DNA of 21,139 nucleotides. Origin: JBAZYZ01 sp964366065 (GTDB taxonomy: Bacteria > Patescibacteriota > Minisyncoccia > Phycocordibacterales > VMEP01). Positions 1-7,498 of this stretch are shown here, piece after piece (within the stretch, counting starts at the first letter, position 1; the number at the start of each line of letters is the position of its first letter). Position numbers and translations under genes: made by a program. Location: assembly GCA_964366065.1 (NCBI GenBank), contig CAYISF010000005.1, positions 1 through 21,139 on the forward strand, given 5' to 3'. The notes beneath the pieces were generated by a model. That model did not search any database. It was not told the origin of the DNA and saw only the letters and a list, made by a program, of their open reading frames with translations.

Positions 1-120
1 GTTGGGGTTGGTTTTGTATTTTTTTCCTCGCTCTTTCTGTTTTTTATACAATACTCATATCTATTAACTGCTGGGCCGGGGGGGGGGGGGGGGTCCCCCG
101 GCCCCCCCCCCCCGCCCCCA
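1..120. other. Low-complexity window edge with poly-G/poly-C run
   Basis: The first 60 bases are almost only T and G with a few C. They are followed by an uninterrupted run of 16 G at 78-93, then a C-rich stretch to about 119 that can fold back on it. No open frame or RNA signal is visible. Such a run is unlike the rest of the window and is typical of poly-G sequencing artefact or a poorly assembled contig end, although a natural GC hairpin cannot be excluded. Confidence 0.6.
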
Positions 121-612
121 CTGCCCCGCGCGTAGTGGCGCGCGGGATACTGCTGCCTTGGCAGTCGGGCCGGCGTCCGATCAGTCCTTGATCAAGTCGC
201 GGTATGCCCTGGCGCCGAGTGGTGCTGAGGATGTTGCAACACGCGCAAAATTATAATCAACCGGCCAACGACTGGGACCTGCGCGGATTCTCATATTTCT
301 CATCCTTTCTTGAAAGAACTCATCAGCGGAGAATTCCGCCGACTTAAAGCCATACTAGCATAACCTATATTTCCTGTCAACCCCGTTAGAAACTGCCTCC
401 TTGATTTCCGGAAGTTAGCTTTACGCGCTATTCGGTCTCCTTTTTCTGAGGTTATCCGGGATAAAATTACCCGGCAGATGGCCACCCCCTTTCCCGCGAG
501 GAAATAATTTCCGCCCCGCGAACAACTGATTTATTTGTAGCGCACTAATTGCAAAATTGCAAGAGAAAAACGGATAATTGAAAATTTATCAAATTCTGAT
601 ACCATTCCACAT
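121..612. other. Gene-free stretch with several hairpins
   Basis: I see no convincing gene in these 490 bases. The first part is GC-rich and has small hairpins at 125-148, 152-163 and 180-194. On the minus strand a 38-codon frame (181-294) has an AAAGG nine bases upstream, but its product matches nothing I recognise. At 381-393 the sequence CCCCGTTAGAAAC looks like a solo end of the CCCGTTAGA repeat family found at 7931 and 13030. Further on are small inverted repeats near 457-475 and 500-513. The MBL-fold gene starts at 613 without a visible SD. Confidence 0.5.
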
Positions 613-1236
613 ATGGTCATTACTTACTACGGCAAACAATTTTTTAAACTCCAGCTTGGGGACACGGTTATCGCGGTGAACCCGATAGGCAAGGACTCAA
701 AATTGTCCGGTTCGCGATTTGGCGCCGATGTCGGATTAATTTCTATAAACCATCCCGATTACAACGGCGCGGAATCAATAAGTTTCGGCGAAAAACAGCC
801 GCTTATTATTTCCGGACCCGGCGAATACGAAATTAAGGAAATTTTTATTAAAGGATTTTCGGGTGAAGCGGAACTGGACGGGAAAAAATATATAAATACC
901 ATTTACACCCTGTCTCTGGACAATATCAATATGTGCATTTTGGGCGCTCTTACAACAAAGCAATTGTCTCCCGAAGTGAAAGAAACCATTGAGGAGGTAG
1001 ACATACTTTTTGTTCCGGTCGGTTTACCCGGCCTTTCTCCGCGCGACGCGTATAATTTGGCGTCTTCATTTGAGCCGAAAATAATCATTCCGATGGATTA
1101 TGACAATGCTTCTCTCAAAGTGTTTTTGAAGGAGGGCGGCGCCGAAGACACGGAAGCACTTGAGAAATACGCCGTCAAGCGAAAGGACATTGAAGGCAAA
1201 GAGGGGGATATAGTTTTGCTTAAGCCGCAGGGCTAA
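613..1236 (+). CDS. MBL-fold (COG2220-like) protein lacking zinc ligands
   Basis: The 207-residue protein begins MVITYYGKQFFKLQ and has the GPGEYEI motif near residues 69-75, both typical of the UPF0173/COG2220 branch of the metallo-beta-lactamase fold. The HxHxDH zinc site that should follow strand 'GLISI' reads NHPDYN (residues 46-51), the usual 'LGDLGH' segment is ILGALTTKQ, and the closing PMHY is PMDY (160-163). Every expected histidine ligand except H47 is gone, so this is probably a non-catalytic relative with an unknown, perhaps ligand-binding, role. The start has no Shine-Dalgarno site. It lies upstream of a small membrane protein and gyrA in the same direction. The fold assignment is fairly secure; loss of catalysis is inferred from the missing residues. 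Confidence 0.8.
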   Translation: MVITYYGKQFFKLQLGDTVIAVNPIGKDSKLSGSRFGADVGLISINHPDYNGAESISFGEKQPLIISGPGEYEIKEIFIKGFSGEAELDGKKYINTIYTLSLDNINMCILGALTTKQLSPEVKETIEEVDILFVPVGLPGLSPRDAYNLASSFEPKIIIPMDYDNASLKVFLKEGGAEDTEALEKYAVKRKDIEGKEGDIVLLKPQG

Positions 1237-1340
1237 CGTCCCAATACGAAACAACGAATAAACTACGAATGGCTGCGAATTTATTCGTAACAATTCGTTG
1301 ACTTATTCGTTACTTCGTATATTGGTATCGTGTAAATATT

Positions 1341-1604
1341 ATGCAAGAATACTTAGAAAAACTTCGCAAAAAACCGGTGCATGTCCGGCACACCATTCTC
1401 GTGGTTACGACGACCGCTCTTACCGCCGTTATTTTTCTGGTATGGCTTTCATTTTGGGCAAATCCATCTTTGGTTGGCGGACCGGGGGATACTGCGGCGC
1501 CTTCCGGCACGGCCCCATCCTCGCTCCTTAAGGACAATTGGCAGAGTTTGATAGGAACGTTCCAAGACGGTTTTTCCGAGATAAAAAACCAATTTAGATT
1601 TTAG
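1341..1604 (+). CDS. Small single-pass membrane protein
   Basis: An 87-residue protein with a basic N-terminus (LRKKPVHVRH), one hydrophobic helix at about residues 18-40 (ILVVTTTALTAVIFLVWLSF), a Gly/Pro/Ser/Ala-rich linker at about 46-60 and a short C-terminal part ending EIKNQFRF. This is the pattern of a type II anchored protein with a short external tail. I do not recognise a family. A TTGACT hexamer at 1298-1303 could be the -35 of its promoter, but no good -10 follows. A frame beginning at 1298 overlaps it but lacks this coherent topology. The gene is followed by a hairpin and the gyrA promoter. Confidence 0.6.
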   Translation: MQEYLEKLRKKPVHVRHTILVVTTTALTAVIFLVWLSFWANPSLVGGPGDTAAPSGTAPSSLLKDNWQSLIGTFQDGFSEIKNQFRF

Positions 1605-1646
1605 GGCGGGAATCTCCAAATAGGGCTTAATAAAGCGCGATAAATC

Positions 1647-1673
1647 GGTCGTTTTTTCTTTGAAAAAACGACC
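1647..1673. terminator. Hairpin terminator upstream of gyrA
   Basis: A 12-bp perfect stem (GGTCGTTTTTTC paired with GAAAAAACGACC) has a 3-base loop. It lies 43 bases after the small membrane protein and would separate it from gyrA. No U-tract follows the stem on the plus strand, so termination there is uncertain. The gyrA -35 hexamer overlaps the loop and the second arm. Confidence 0.5.
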
Positions 1674-1688
1674 CAATTATGCTAGAAT
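1660..1688 (+). promoter_or_regulatory. gyrA promoter (extended -10)
   Basis: TTGAAA at 1660-1665, a 17-base spacer, then TAGAAT at 1683-1688 preceded by TGC, an extended -10. The predicted start near 1695 leaves a leader of about 130 bases before gyrA. The same TGn plus -10 pattern recurs at several tRNA genes in this window. Confidence 0.6.
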
Positions 1689-1731
1689 TAAGCAAAATAA
1701 GGAGCCGTTTAGGCGACTATATTTTGATTAA

Positions 1732-1824
1732 CCCGCCAAAATTTTTGTAACCAAAAACTTAGGCGGGTGCTCAATGTCGCAGTTATATTTAACTCGGCAT
1801 TAACCTCGTAAATACAAGCGACAT
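1732..1824 (+). promoter_or_regulatory. Structured gyrA 5' leader
   Basis: Two inverted repeats lie in the leader. ACCCGCC (about 1731-1737) pairs with GGCGGGT (about 1763-1769), with inner TTTTTG/CAAAAA pairing. ATGTCGC (1774-1780) pairs with GCGACAT (1818-1824), which directly abuts the ATG at 1825. The second pairing would place the start codon at the foot of a stem. A role in translational control is an inference; no known riboswitch is recognised. Confidence 0.4.
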
Positions 1825-4284
1825 ATGGCAAAAGACAAGGAAATAGCCCCTAAAAGAGCTCTGGAGGACGGTATTGTGCCGGTGGGTATTTCCCATGAAA
1901 TGCGCACCTCTTATCTGGACTATGCCATGTCGGTTATTACCTCGCGCGCTCTCCCTGATGTGCGCGACGGCCTCAAGCCCGTGCACCGCCGCATCCTCTA
2001 TTCCATGCACGAACTCGGGCTTACTATCTCCGCCAAGACCAGAAAGTCCGCCGCGGTGGTGGGAGATGTACTCGGCAAATACCATCCTCACGGCGATATT
2101 GCCGTCTATGACGCTATGGTTAAAATGACGCAGGAATTTTCTCTTCGTTACCCGCTTGTTCTGGGACAAGGCAATTTTGGTTCCATAGACGGCGACTCGG
2201 CCGCGGCCATGCGTTATACGGAGGCCAAAATGTCGCGTATAGCGAGCGAGATGCTTCGCGACTTGGATAAAGAAACCGTGGAGTGGCATCCGAATTACGA
2301 CGGTACCAGGAAAGAGCCTGCCGTAATGCCGGCCGCCGTGCCGAATCTTCTTTTAAATGGAACACTCGGCATCGCCGTAGGCATGGCCACTTCCATCCCG
2401 CCGCACAATTTAAACGAAGTTGTTGACGCGACTGTCGCTCTCATAGACGACGAAGAGGCCACCAACGAGGACTTGCTTAAGTTCGTGAAAGGTCCCGACT
2501 TTCCGACCGGTGGCATTATTTTTGCCGACAAAGAAGTGCATCACGCTTACGCTTCCGGGCGCGGCGGGGTGGTGTGCCGCGGGGAGGCGGAGATTGTGGA
2601 AACAAAGAGTGGACAATTTCAGATTATCGTTTCCTCTCTCCCGTACCGCGTCAACAAGGCGGAGCTCATCGTGCATATAGCGGATTTGGTTCACGAAAAG
2701 AAACTTGAAGGAATCAAAGACATTCGCGACGAGTCCACCAGAGATATCCGCATAGTCATTGACTTAAAAACCGGCGTGCATCCGCAGAAGGTCTTGAACT
2801 TCCTTTACAAGCATACCGAGATTGAGAATACTTTTCACTTCAACGTTCTGGCCCTGGTGGATGGAATACCGCAGACGCTATCCCTTCGGGCCATGCTTCG
2901 GGAATTTATTTCGCACCGAGAGGTGATAGTAAAGCGCCGCACGCAGTTTGATTTGCGCAAAGCGGAAGAGCGCGAACATATTTTAATCGGGCTTAAAAAG
3001 GCGCTTGACCATATTGATAAGGTGGTGAAGACGATAAGGGCTTCCAAAGATACTCCCACAGCGCAGGCGAATCTGATGAAAGAATTCAGGTTCTCCGACC
3101 GGCAAGCTGTCGCAATTTTGGAAATGAAGCTTCAGAAATTAGCCGGCCTTGAACGGAAGAAAGTGGAAGAAGAGCTTTTGCAAACGGAGGAGCTTATAAA
3201 AAAATTAAAGGACACACTTTCAAGCTCAAAGAAAATTTTGAAGGTTGTGAAGGACGAACTTATGGAGGCCAAAGAAAAATACGGCGACGAACGCCGGACC
3301 AAGGTGGTAAAGGGCGGAGTAAAAATTATTTCCGAAGAAGATCTCATTCCCGAGAAGGAATCGGTTTTGGTTTATACCGCCGGAGGTTACATAAAGCGCA
3401 CCGACCCGGCCGAGTACCGGACGCAAAAGCGCGGCGGCGTCGGGGTGGTTGACCTTGACACCAAAGAAGAGGATTTCGTGACCCATCTGCTTACCGCCAA
3501 CACGCACAGCGACCTTCTTTTCTTTACCGATAAAGGCAAGGCCTATCAGATAAAAATGTACGATATTCCCGAGGGCCGCCGCGCGACTAAAGGAAAATCA
3601 ATAATGAATTTCCTGGAGCTCAAGGAAGACGAGAAGGTGACGTCCATTCTTGCCATGCCCAAAGCCCTCAAGAACGCGACCCTCTCCATACTTATGGTGA
3701 CAAAAGACGGCACGGCCAAAAAGGTCTCGGCTGAAAGCTTCAAAGACGTGCGGCGAAGCGGTATAATTGCTTTGAAGCTCCATCTTGGCGATATGCTGGA
3801 GGCCGCGCTTTTTACGGATAAGGGAGATGAAGTAATTTTGGCGACGCGGAAGGGACAAGCTATCCGCTTTAAAGAGTCCGATATTCGCGAGATGGGCCGT
3901 TCGGCCGGCGGCGTGCGCGGCATGAAACTGAAGAAAGGGGATGTTTTGATTGGCGCGAGCGTTATAAAAAAAGACGCCAAGAATTCAATGTTTCTTGTTA
4001 TGATGGAAAATGGATACGGCAAGCGGACGGCGCTAAAAGGATACAAGACGCAGAAACGCGGCGGTTCAGGCGTTAAAACGGCCAAGGTAAACGCCAAGAC
4101 GGGTAATCTAATGGCTTCCGGCGTAGTAACGGAAGAGATGTCGCAGATTATAGCAATGTCCAGGAAAAGCCAGGTGGTCCGCGTTGACCTTTCAAGCGTG
4201 CCGTCACTTGGCCGGCAGACGCAGGGCGTCCGTATCATGAAACTCCGCGCGGGTGACGCAATCGCTTCGCTGACGTGCCTTTGA
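1825..4284 (+). CDS. gyrA: DNA gyrase subunit A
   Basis: The 819-residue protein is a type IIA topoisomerase breakage-reunion subunit, which with GyrB introduces negative supercoils using ATP. The N-terminus has the canonical SYLDYAMSVI and DGLKPVHRR motifs. The catalytic tyrosine is Y131 in AAMRYTEAK, equivalent to E. coli Y122. The quinolone-determining region reads GKYHPHGDIAVYD (84-96), so the position equivalent to E. coli Ser83 is Ile92 while the Asp87 equivalent is kept. A coiled tower region lies at about 380-500. The C-terminal beta-pinwheel carries a GyrA-box-like QKRGGVG at 534-540 and a second QKRGGSG at about 743-749, favouring GyrA over ParC. Length is slightly under the usual 820-875. 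It has its own promoter and leader, and no strong SD. Confidence 0.95.
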   Translation: MAKDKEIAPKRALEDGIVPVGISHEMRTSYLDYAMSVITSRALPDVRDGLKPVHRRILYSMHELGLTISAKTRKSAAVVGDVLGKYHPHGDIAVYDAMVKMTQEFSLRYPLVLGQGNFGSIDGDSAAAMRYTEAKMSRIASEMLRDLDKETVEWHPNYDGTRKEPAVMPAAVPNLLLNGTLGIAVGMATSIPPHNLNEVVDATVALIDDEEATNEDLLKFVKGPDFPTGGIIFADKEVHHAYASGRGGVVCRGEAEIVETKSGQFQIIVSSLPYRVNKAELIVHIADLVHEKKLEGIKDIRDESTRDIRIVIDLKTGVHPQKVLNFLYKHTEIENTFHFNVLALVDGIPQTLSLRAMLREFISHREVIVKRRTQFDLRKAEEREHILIGLKKALDHIDKVVKTIRASKDTPTAQANLMKEFRFSDRQAVAILEMKLQKLAGLERKKVEEELLQTEELIKKLKDTLSSSKKILKVVKDELMEAKEKYGDERRTKVVKGGVKIISEEDLIPEKESVLVYTAGGYIKRTDPAEYRTQKRGGVGVVDLDTKEEDFVTHLLTANTHSDLLFFTDKGKAYQIKMYDIPEGRRATKGKSIMNFLELKEDEKVTSILAMPKALKNATLSILMVTKDGTAKKVSAESFKDVRRSGIIALKLHLGDMLEAALFTDKGDEVILATRKGQAIRFKESDIREMGRSAGGVRGMKLKKGDVLIGASVIKKDAKNSMFLVMMENGYGKRTALKGYKTQKRGGSGVKTAKVNAKTGNLMASGVVTEEMSQIIAMSRKSQVVRVDLSSVPSLGRQTQGVRIMKLRAGDAIASLTCL

Positions 4285-4321
4285 ATACAAGAATTTAGAA
4301 TTTAGAATATAGAATATAGAA
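4285..4321. repeat. Left AT-rich inverted repeat flanking the nuclease gene
   Basis: Reiterated units of the type GAATTTAGAATTTAGAATATAG begin immediately after the gyrA stop codon. The reverse complement of the same kind of sequence occurs at 4877-4915, just after the next gene, with the order of TTTAG and TATAG units swapped. Similar reiterations are common between CPR genes. Confidence 0.6.
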
Positions 4322-4329
4322 AAAATCGT

Positions 4330-4842
4330 ATGCCATCTAGTAATCAAGAAAATAACAAAAAAAGCAAAGAAGTTGAAGATAGATTTCAGCAGTGGTTGGA
4401 CAAAAATGGAATACCATACTGGTATATCCAGCAAGATATAAAAACTTTTTCTCCGGCCCTAAAAAAGTATATGACGAAACGTCCTGATTTTATGGTTCTT
4501 ATCCCACATGTCGGTTTTATTCTCGTTGATGCGGAATATAAACTTCCGGCGGAAAAATACGAAGATTTTTACATAAATACTGCTGAGACTGAACAATATT
4601 GCAACCTTCAAAATTATTTCAATTTGCAAGTTTGGTATGCTTTCGCGAATGAACACGACCATTACAAAACTTGGCACTGGATTCCCGTTTCTAAAGTTTT
4701 GGAAATTGGTAAGAAAGAAAAGAAAATGTTTACAAGTCCTAGTGGGGGTTATTGTTCTATACCTATGGATAAATTTATTCAAATATCACATTCTTCTGGC
4801 AACATGGGAACTCTTTTTTCGGAGATTCCTAAATTTTATTAA
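4330..4842 (+). CDS. Putative PD-(D/E)XK-fold nuclease
   Basis: A 170-residue soluble protein. A polar N-terminus (residues 1-15) leads to a helix VEDRFQQWLDKNGIPYWY (15-32). Then comes KRPDFMVL (50-57), two hydrophobic strands and VDAEYK (66-71). The pair P52-D53 and E69-x-K71, with E16 upstream, fits the PD-(D/E)XK nuclease core in order and spacing, and the strand GFILVDAEYK resembles those of restriction or repair nucleases. The substrate is unknown; no methylase or helicase partner lies beside it, and the neighbouring methyltransferase looks like a small-molecule or UbiE-type enzyme. The gene is visibly more AT-rich than gyrA and is flanked by inverted repeats, suggesting acquisition. 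The nuclease call rests on a short motif only. Confidence 0.5.
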   Translation: MPSSNQENNKKSKEVEDRFQQWLDKNGIPYWYIQQDIKTFSPALKKYMTKRPDFMVLIPHVGFILVDAEYKLPAEKYEDFYINTAETEQYCNLQNYFNLQVWYAFANEHDHYKTWHWIPVSKVLEIGKKEKKMFTSPSGGYCSIPMDKFIQISHSSGNMGTLFSEIPKFY

Positions 4843-4876
4843 AATATGGCTAGTTTAAAACGATTCCAATTTTGAG

Positions 4877-4915
4877 TTTCCTAAATTCTAAATTCCATAT
4901 TCTATATTCTTGAAT
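4877..4915. repeat. Right AT-rich inverted repeat flanking the nuclease gene
   Basis: TTTCCTAAATTCTAAATTCC followed by ATATTCTATATTCTTGAA is the approximate reverse complement of the repeat at 4285-4321. The two copies bracket the 4330-4842 gene. The repeat ends a few bases before the ATG of the methyltransferase. Confidence 0.6.
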
Positions 4916-4918
4916 TTT

Positions 4919-5449
4919 ATGTCTTTCTTAAATCCAGAATCAGTCGTTAAACAAATCTCATTTGAACAGGGAATGCGCGTGGCCGACTTGGGCGCCGGCA
5001 CGGGAGCGTTTACAATTCCTGCCGCCAAACGCGTGGGCGAGCGCGGGCGTGTCTATGCGGTTGACGTGAATCAGGACCTTCTGCTCGCAATCAAAAGTAC
5101 CGCCATGCGCGAAAAGCTTTCCAACATTGAAATAATTCGCGGCGACATAGAGACGCCGGGCGGAACCTCGCTCGCTGACGGTTCCGTCGGCATGGCCATT
5201 CTGGCTAATGTGCTGTTTCAGACGGAAAAAAAAGAAGCTGTTACGAGCGAGATAAAACGGATTTTACTGCCTCGGGGAATAGTCCTTGTGGTGGACTGGA
5301 AAGCGTCATTCAAGGGGTTGGGACCGCGGGAAAGCGATGTTGCGAAAGAAGAGGATGTGAAGAAACTGTTTCTTAATTCCGGCTTTGCTTTGTATAATGA
5401 AATTGACGCTGGTGAATATCACTACGGCCTTTTGTTCAATAAGCTGTAG
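4919..5449 (+). CDS. Class I SAM-dependent methyltransferase
   Basis: A 176-residue Rossmann-type methyltransferase. Motif I reads VADLGAGTGAFTIPAA (about residues 21-36), the acidic ribose-binding strand is VYAVDV (about 48-53), RGDIE follows at about 77-81, and a hydrophobic strand IVLVVDW appears near residue 120. The domain resembles the UbiE/COQ5-like Methyltransf_11/31 families and is short, with no added substrate domain, so the substrate cannot be named. I chose ATG 4919; a TTG at 4910 would add three residues and falls inside the flanking repeat. No SD is visible. The gene is followed by the repeat element at 5457. Confidence 0.8.
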   Translation: MSFLNPESVVKQISFEQGMRVADLGAGTGAFTIPAAKRVGERGRVYAVDVNQDLLLAIKSTAMREKLSNIEIIRGDIETPGGTSLADGSVGMAILANVLFQTEKKEAVTSEIKRILLPRGIVLVVDWKASFKGLGPRESDVAKEEDVKKLFLNSGFALYNEIDAGEYHYGLLFNKL

Positions 5450-5456
5450 AAATTTT

Positions 5457-5686
5457 ACCCCAGTCCCACTTTTGCAAAACCATAATTGATTATCGTGATA
5501 AGCGTTACCTACAAAGAACCAACTAAAGCAACGCGCTTCCCGAAGCAAGCCGCTTCGCGTCTGCTACGGGACAGGTCGCCAGCAGTGGTTGCATATAGGC
5601 CTACTTACCCCGTAGGAAGTTTTACTTTCCTTCGGGGTTCGGCCACGCGCGTTGATTTTGTAGCAACGGCAAAAGTGAGACGGGGT
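5457..5686. repeat. 230-bp element with inverted terminal arms and internal hairpins
   Basis: The left end ACCCCAGTCCCACTTTTGC (5457-5475) is nearly the reverse complement of the right end GCAAAAGTGAGACGGGGT (5669-5686). A second inner pair (CTACAAAG...CAACGCGC against GCGCGTTGATTTTGTAG) is also inverted. Inside are hairpins 5538-5571 (TCCCGAAGCA/TGCTACGGGA) and 5608-5637 (CCCCGTAGGAAG against CTTTCCTTCGGGG), both with a CCCGWAG edge. It contains no gene; a 76-codon frame through it is a by-product of the repeat. It looks like a MITE- or REP-like unit. Confidence 0.65.
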
Positions 5687-5725
5687 GGCGATTTTTACAG
5701 TCGCTTCACTCCTTAAAAATCGGCC
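5687..5725. promoter_or_regulatory. Hairpin abutting the solute-binding protein start
   Basis: GGCGATTTTTA (5687-5697) pairs with TAAAAATCGGCC (5714-5725), and the ATG follows at 5726. The stem would occlude ribosome access or act as the edge of the preceding repeat element. Its function is not determined. Confidence 0.4.
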
Positions 5726-7021
5726 ATGACTAATTTCCAAATCGTTCTCCTCTCCGTTTTTGGTTTTTTTATCCTTTTCGCAATTCTTCTTTTTTCGGGA
5801 TTAATACCGGGATTGAAAGGCGGAGGCAGTAATTCCGGCGGGACTGTTGTTTTGTGGGGAACAATACCGGATAGTTCAATGTCCGGCTTGCTTGATGAAT
5901 TTAACCGCCAAAATAAGCCTACCGTGCTGGCCTATGTTGAGAAAGACCCGGACACGCTTGACCGCGACCTCGTGGAAACCCTTGCTTCAGGCTCCGGACC
6001 GGACCTGATTATGCTTCCGAGAGAGCTTATCTACAGGCATGCCGATAAATTGTATCCGATACCATACGCGACACTCTCGAAGCGCGATTTCTTAAACACA
6101 TTCGTGCAGGAAGGAGAGCTCTATTTGACGGACGCGGGAGCCCTGGCTCTGCCTTTCAGGATTGACCCGATGGTGATGTATTTTAACCGCGATATTCTCT
6201 CAAATGCCGGCATTTCACTGCCACCCCAGACATGGGAAGAAATCCTCGCTATAGCGCCCAAACTGGTTACCAAAGACAGTTCCGGGAATATCACGCAAAG
6301 CGCGGTGTCATTCGGAGAGTATGGCAACGTTACTCACGCCAAAGATATAATAGCGCTTCTCGCAATACAGGCGGGGAATCCCATCGTTACGCCGGTCCAA
6401 GGGGGATTCAAATCCAGCTTCGGCGAAACAAGCAATCTTTCGCTTAGGTCAACCGATGAAGCAATTCGGTATTACACGGGTTTTTCAAATCCCGTTCAGC
6501 CGCAATATTCATGGAATAAATCTCTGCCGAATTCACGTAATGCCTTTCTTTCCGGCGCGCTGGCATTTTACTTCGGATACGCCAGTGAACTCTACGGCCT
6601 CCGCAATTCAAATCCGCATTTAAATTTTGACGTAGGAAGAGTGCCGCAGGCGAAAGGAGCACCCGCGGTGATGACCATAGGAAGAATCGACGGACTGGCC
6701 ATATTAAAGGCCTCGCAGAGCCCAGAGCTCGCGTATCAGGTTGCCACCTTGATGACCGGTTCGGATTTCGCTCTCAAGCTCGCGAAGCAGATTTTCTTGC
6801 CTCCTCCTCGGCGCGACCTTCTTTCGGCTAAGCCATCGGATGCTTATATGAATATTTTTTACGCCTCGGCGCTTATATCCCGCGGATGGGTGGACCCGTC
6901 TTCTTCAGACACTTCGGCGATTTTCCGGGAATTGATAGAGAACGTGGTTTCCGGACGGTTAAGGGTAAACGAGGCGGTGACGAATGCCGACGGCGAAATC
7001 GGCAAATTGTTTGAAAATTAA
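5726..7021 (+). CDS. Membrane-anchored extracellular solute-binding protein (family 1)
   Basis: The 431-residue protein has one N-terminal hydrophobic segment (about residues 5-28, IVLLSVFGFFILFAILLFSG) with no lipobox, then a Gly/Ser linker and a periplasmic-binding-protein-like domain. Typical family 1 features are the opening strand TVVLWGTIPD (about 40-49), the DLIMLPREL segment, ALPFRIDPMVMYFNRDIL, the PQTWEEI box, and FLSGALAFYFGYASE. This family usually delivers sugars or peptides to ABC permeases, but no permease or ATPase gene lies nearby. Instead the stop codon directly touches the ATG of a pilin-like gene (spacing 0), so the two are co-transcribed. Binding substrate unknown; a surface-scavenging role linked to the pilin-like proteins is inference. 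Confidence 0.8.
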   Translation: MTNFQIVLLSVFGFFILFAILLFSGLIPGLKGGGSNSGGTVVLWGTIPDSSMSGLLDEFNRQNKPTVLAYVEKDPDTLDRDLVETLASGSGPDLIMLPRELIYRHADKLYPIPYATLSKRDFLNTFVQEGELYLTDAGALALPFRIDPMVMYFNRDILSNAGISLPPQTWEEILAIAPKLVTKDSSGNITQSAVSFGEYGNVTHAKDIIALLAIQAGNPIVTPVQGGFKSSFGETSNLSLRSTDEAIRYYTGFSNPVQPQYSWNKSLPNSRNAFLSGALAFYFGYASELYGLRNSNPHLNFDVGRVPQAKGAPAVMTIGRIDGLAILKASQSPELAYQVATLMTGSDFALKLAKQIFLPPPRRDLLSAKPSDAYMNIFYASALISRGWVDPSSSDTSAIFRELIENVVSGRLRVNEAVTNADGEIGKLFEN

Positions 7022-7420
7022 ATGAAATCTTTTCACAAGAAAATTGCTTTTGCCACTTCTTTTCTGGTAATTCTTTTTGTTATTATGCCCGTTTTCGCAG
7101 GCGCCGCTGGCATTGTTCCGTGCGGAGGGGCTTCCCCCGAACCGCCTTGCGATTTCAACCAGTTGATTGCCCTGGGCAACAACATCATTAATTTCCTTAT
7201 TTATACTTTCGCCGTGCCGTTCGCGGTGTTTCTCTTTATGTGGGCCGGTTTTCTCTTTATATTCAAGTCGTCAAGCGAAGGCGAACTTACCAAAGCCAAG
7301 GGGATTTTCTGGAATGTGGTGGTTGGCTTCCTTTTCGCCGTAGGAGCATTCCTTGCCATTAAGCTAATTCTTATGACACTTCAAGCGAATCAGGGCTTTA
7401 TCAATGTTCTTAAGGGCTAA
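7022..7420 (+). CDS. VirB2/TrbC-like pilin family membrane protein 1
   Basis: A 132-residue protein with a signal peptide (MKSFHKK plus a hydrophobic stretch ending near VFAGAAG, residues 24-30), a short external segment with Cys-containing VPCGGASPEPPC, and two membrane helices at about 52-78 and 94-118. The signal peptide followed by two helices joined by a short basic loop (SSSEGELTKAKG) is the plan of TrbC/VirB2 pilins of type IV secretion systems. The start touches the stop of the solute-binding protein gene. It is the first of five related genes. Assignment is by topology and repetition, not by a strict motif. Confidence 0.6.
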   Translation: MKSFHKKIAFATSFLVILFVIMPVFAGAAGIVPCGGASPEPPCDFNQLIALGNNIINFLIYTFAVPFAVFLFMWAGFLFIFKSSSEGELTKAKGIFWNVVVGFLFAVGAFLAIKLILMTLQANQGFINVLKG

Positions 7421-7498
7421 TGTGGTAAAATATATACGATAAAAGGTTGTCAACAGGGTCAATGAAAATGATTATAACGGCAAGATATAAATGGTAAA

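Noticed and set aside
181..294. Minus-strand 38-codon frame with an AAAGG nine bases upstream
   Set aside because: Short, unrecognised, in a GC-rich hairpin stretch next to a suspected assembly artefact; not enough support.
1298..1531. 77-codon plus-strand frame overlapping the small membrane protein
   Set aside because: The 1341 frame has a coherent tail-helix-linker topology; the 1298 frame does not and starts in a reiterated CGAAT repeat.
3546..4238. 230-codon minus-strand frame
   Set aside because: Antisense shadow of the gyrA C-terminal domain, Ser/Arg/Pro-rich, no start signals.
5486..5716. 76-codon plus-strand frame
   Set aside because: It lies wholly within the inverted-arm repeat element and its translation follows the hairpins; no start signal or protein-like composition.
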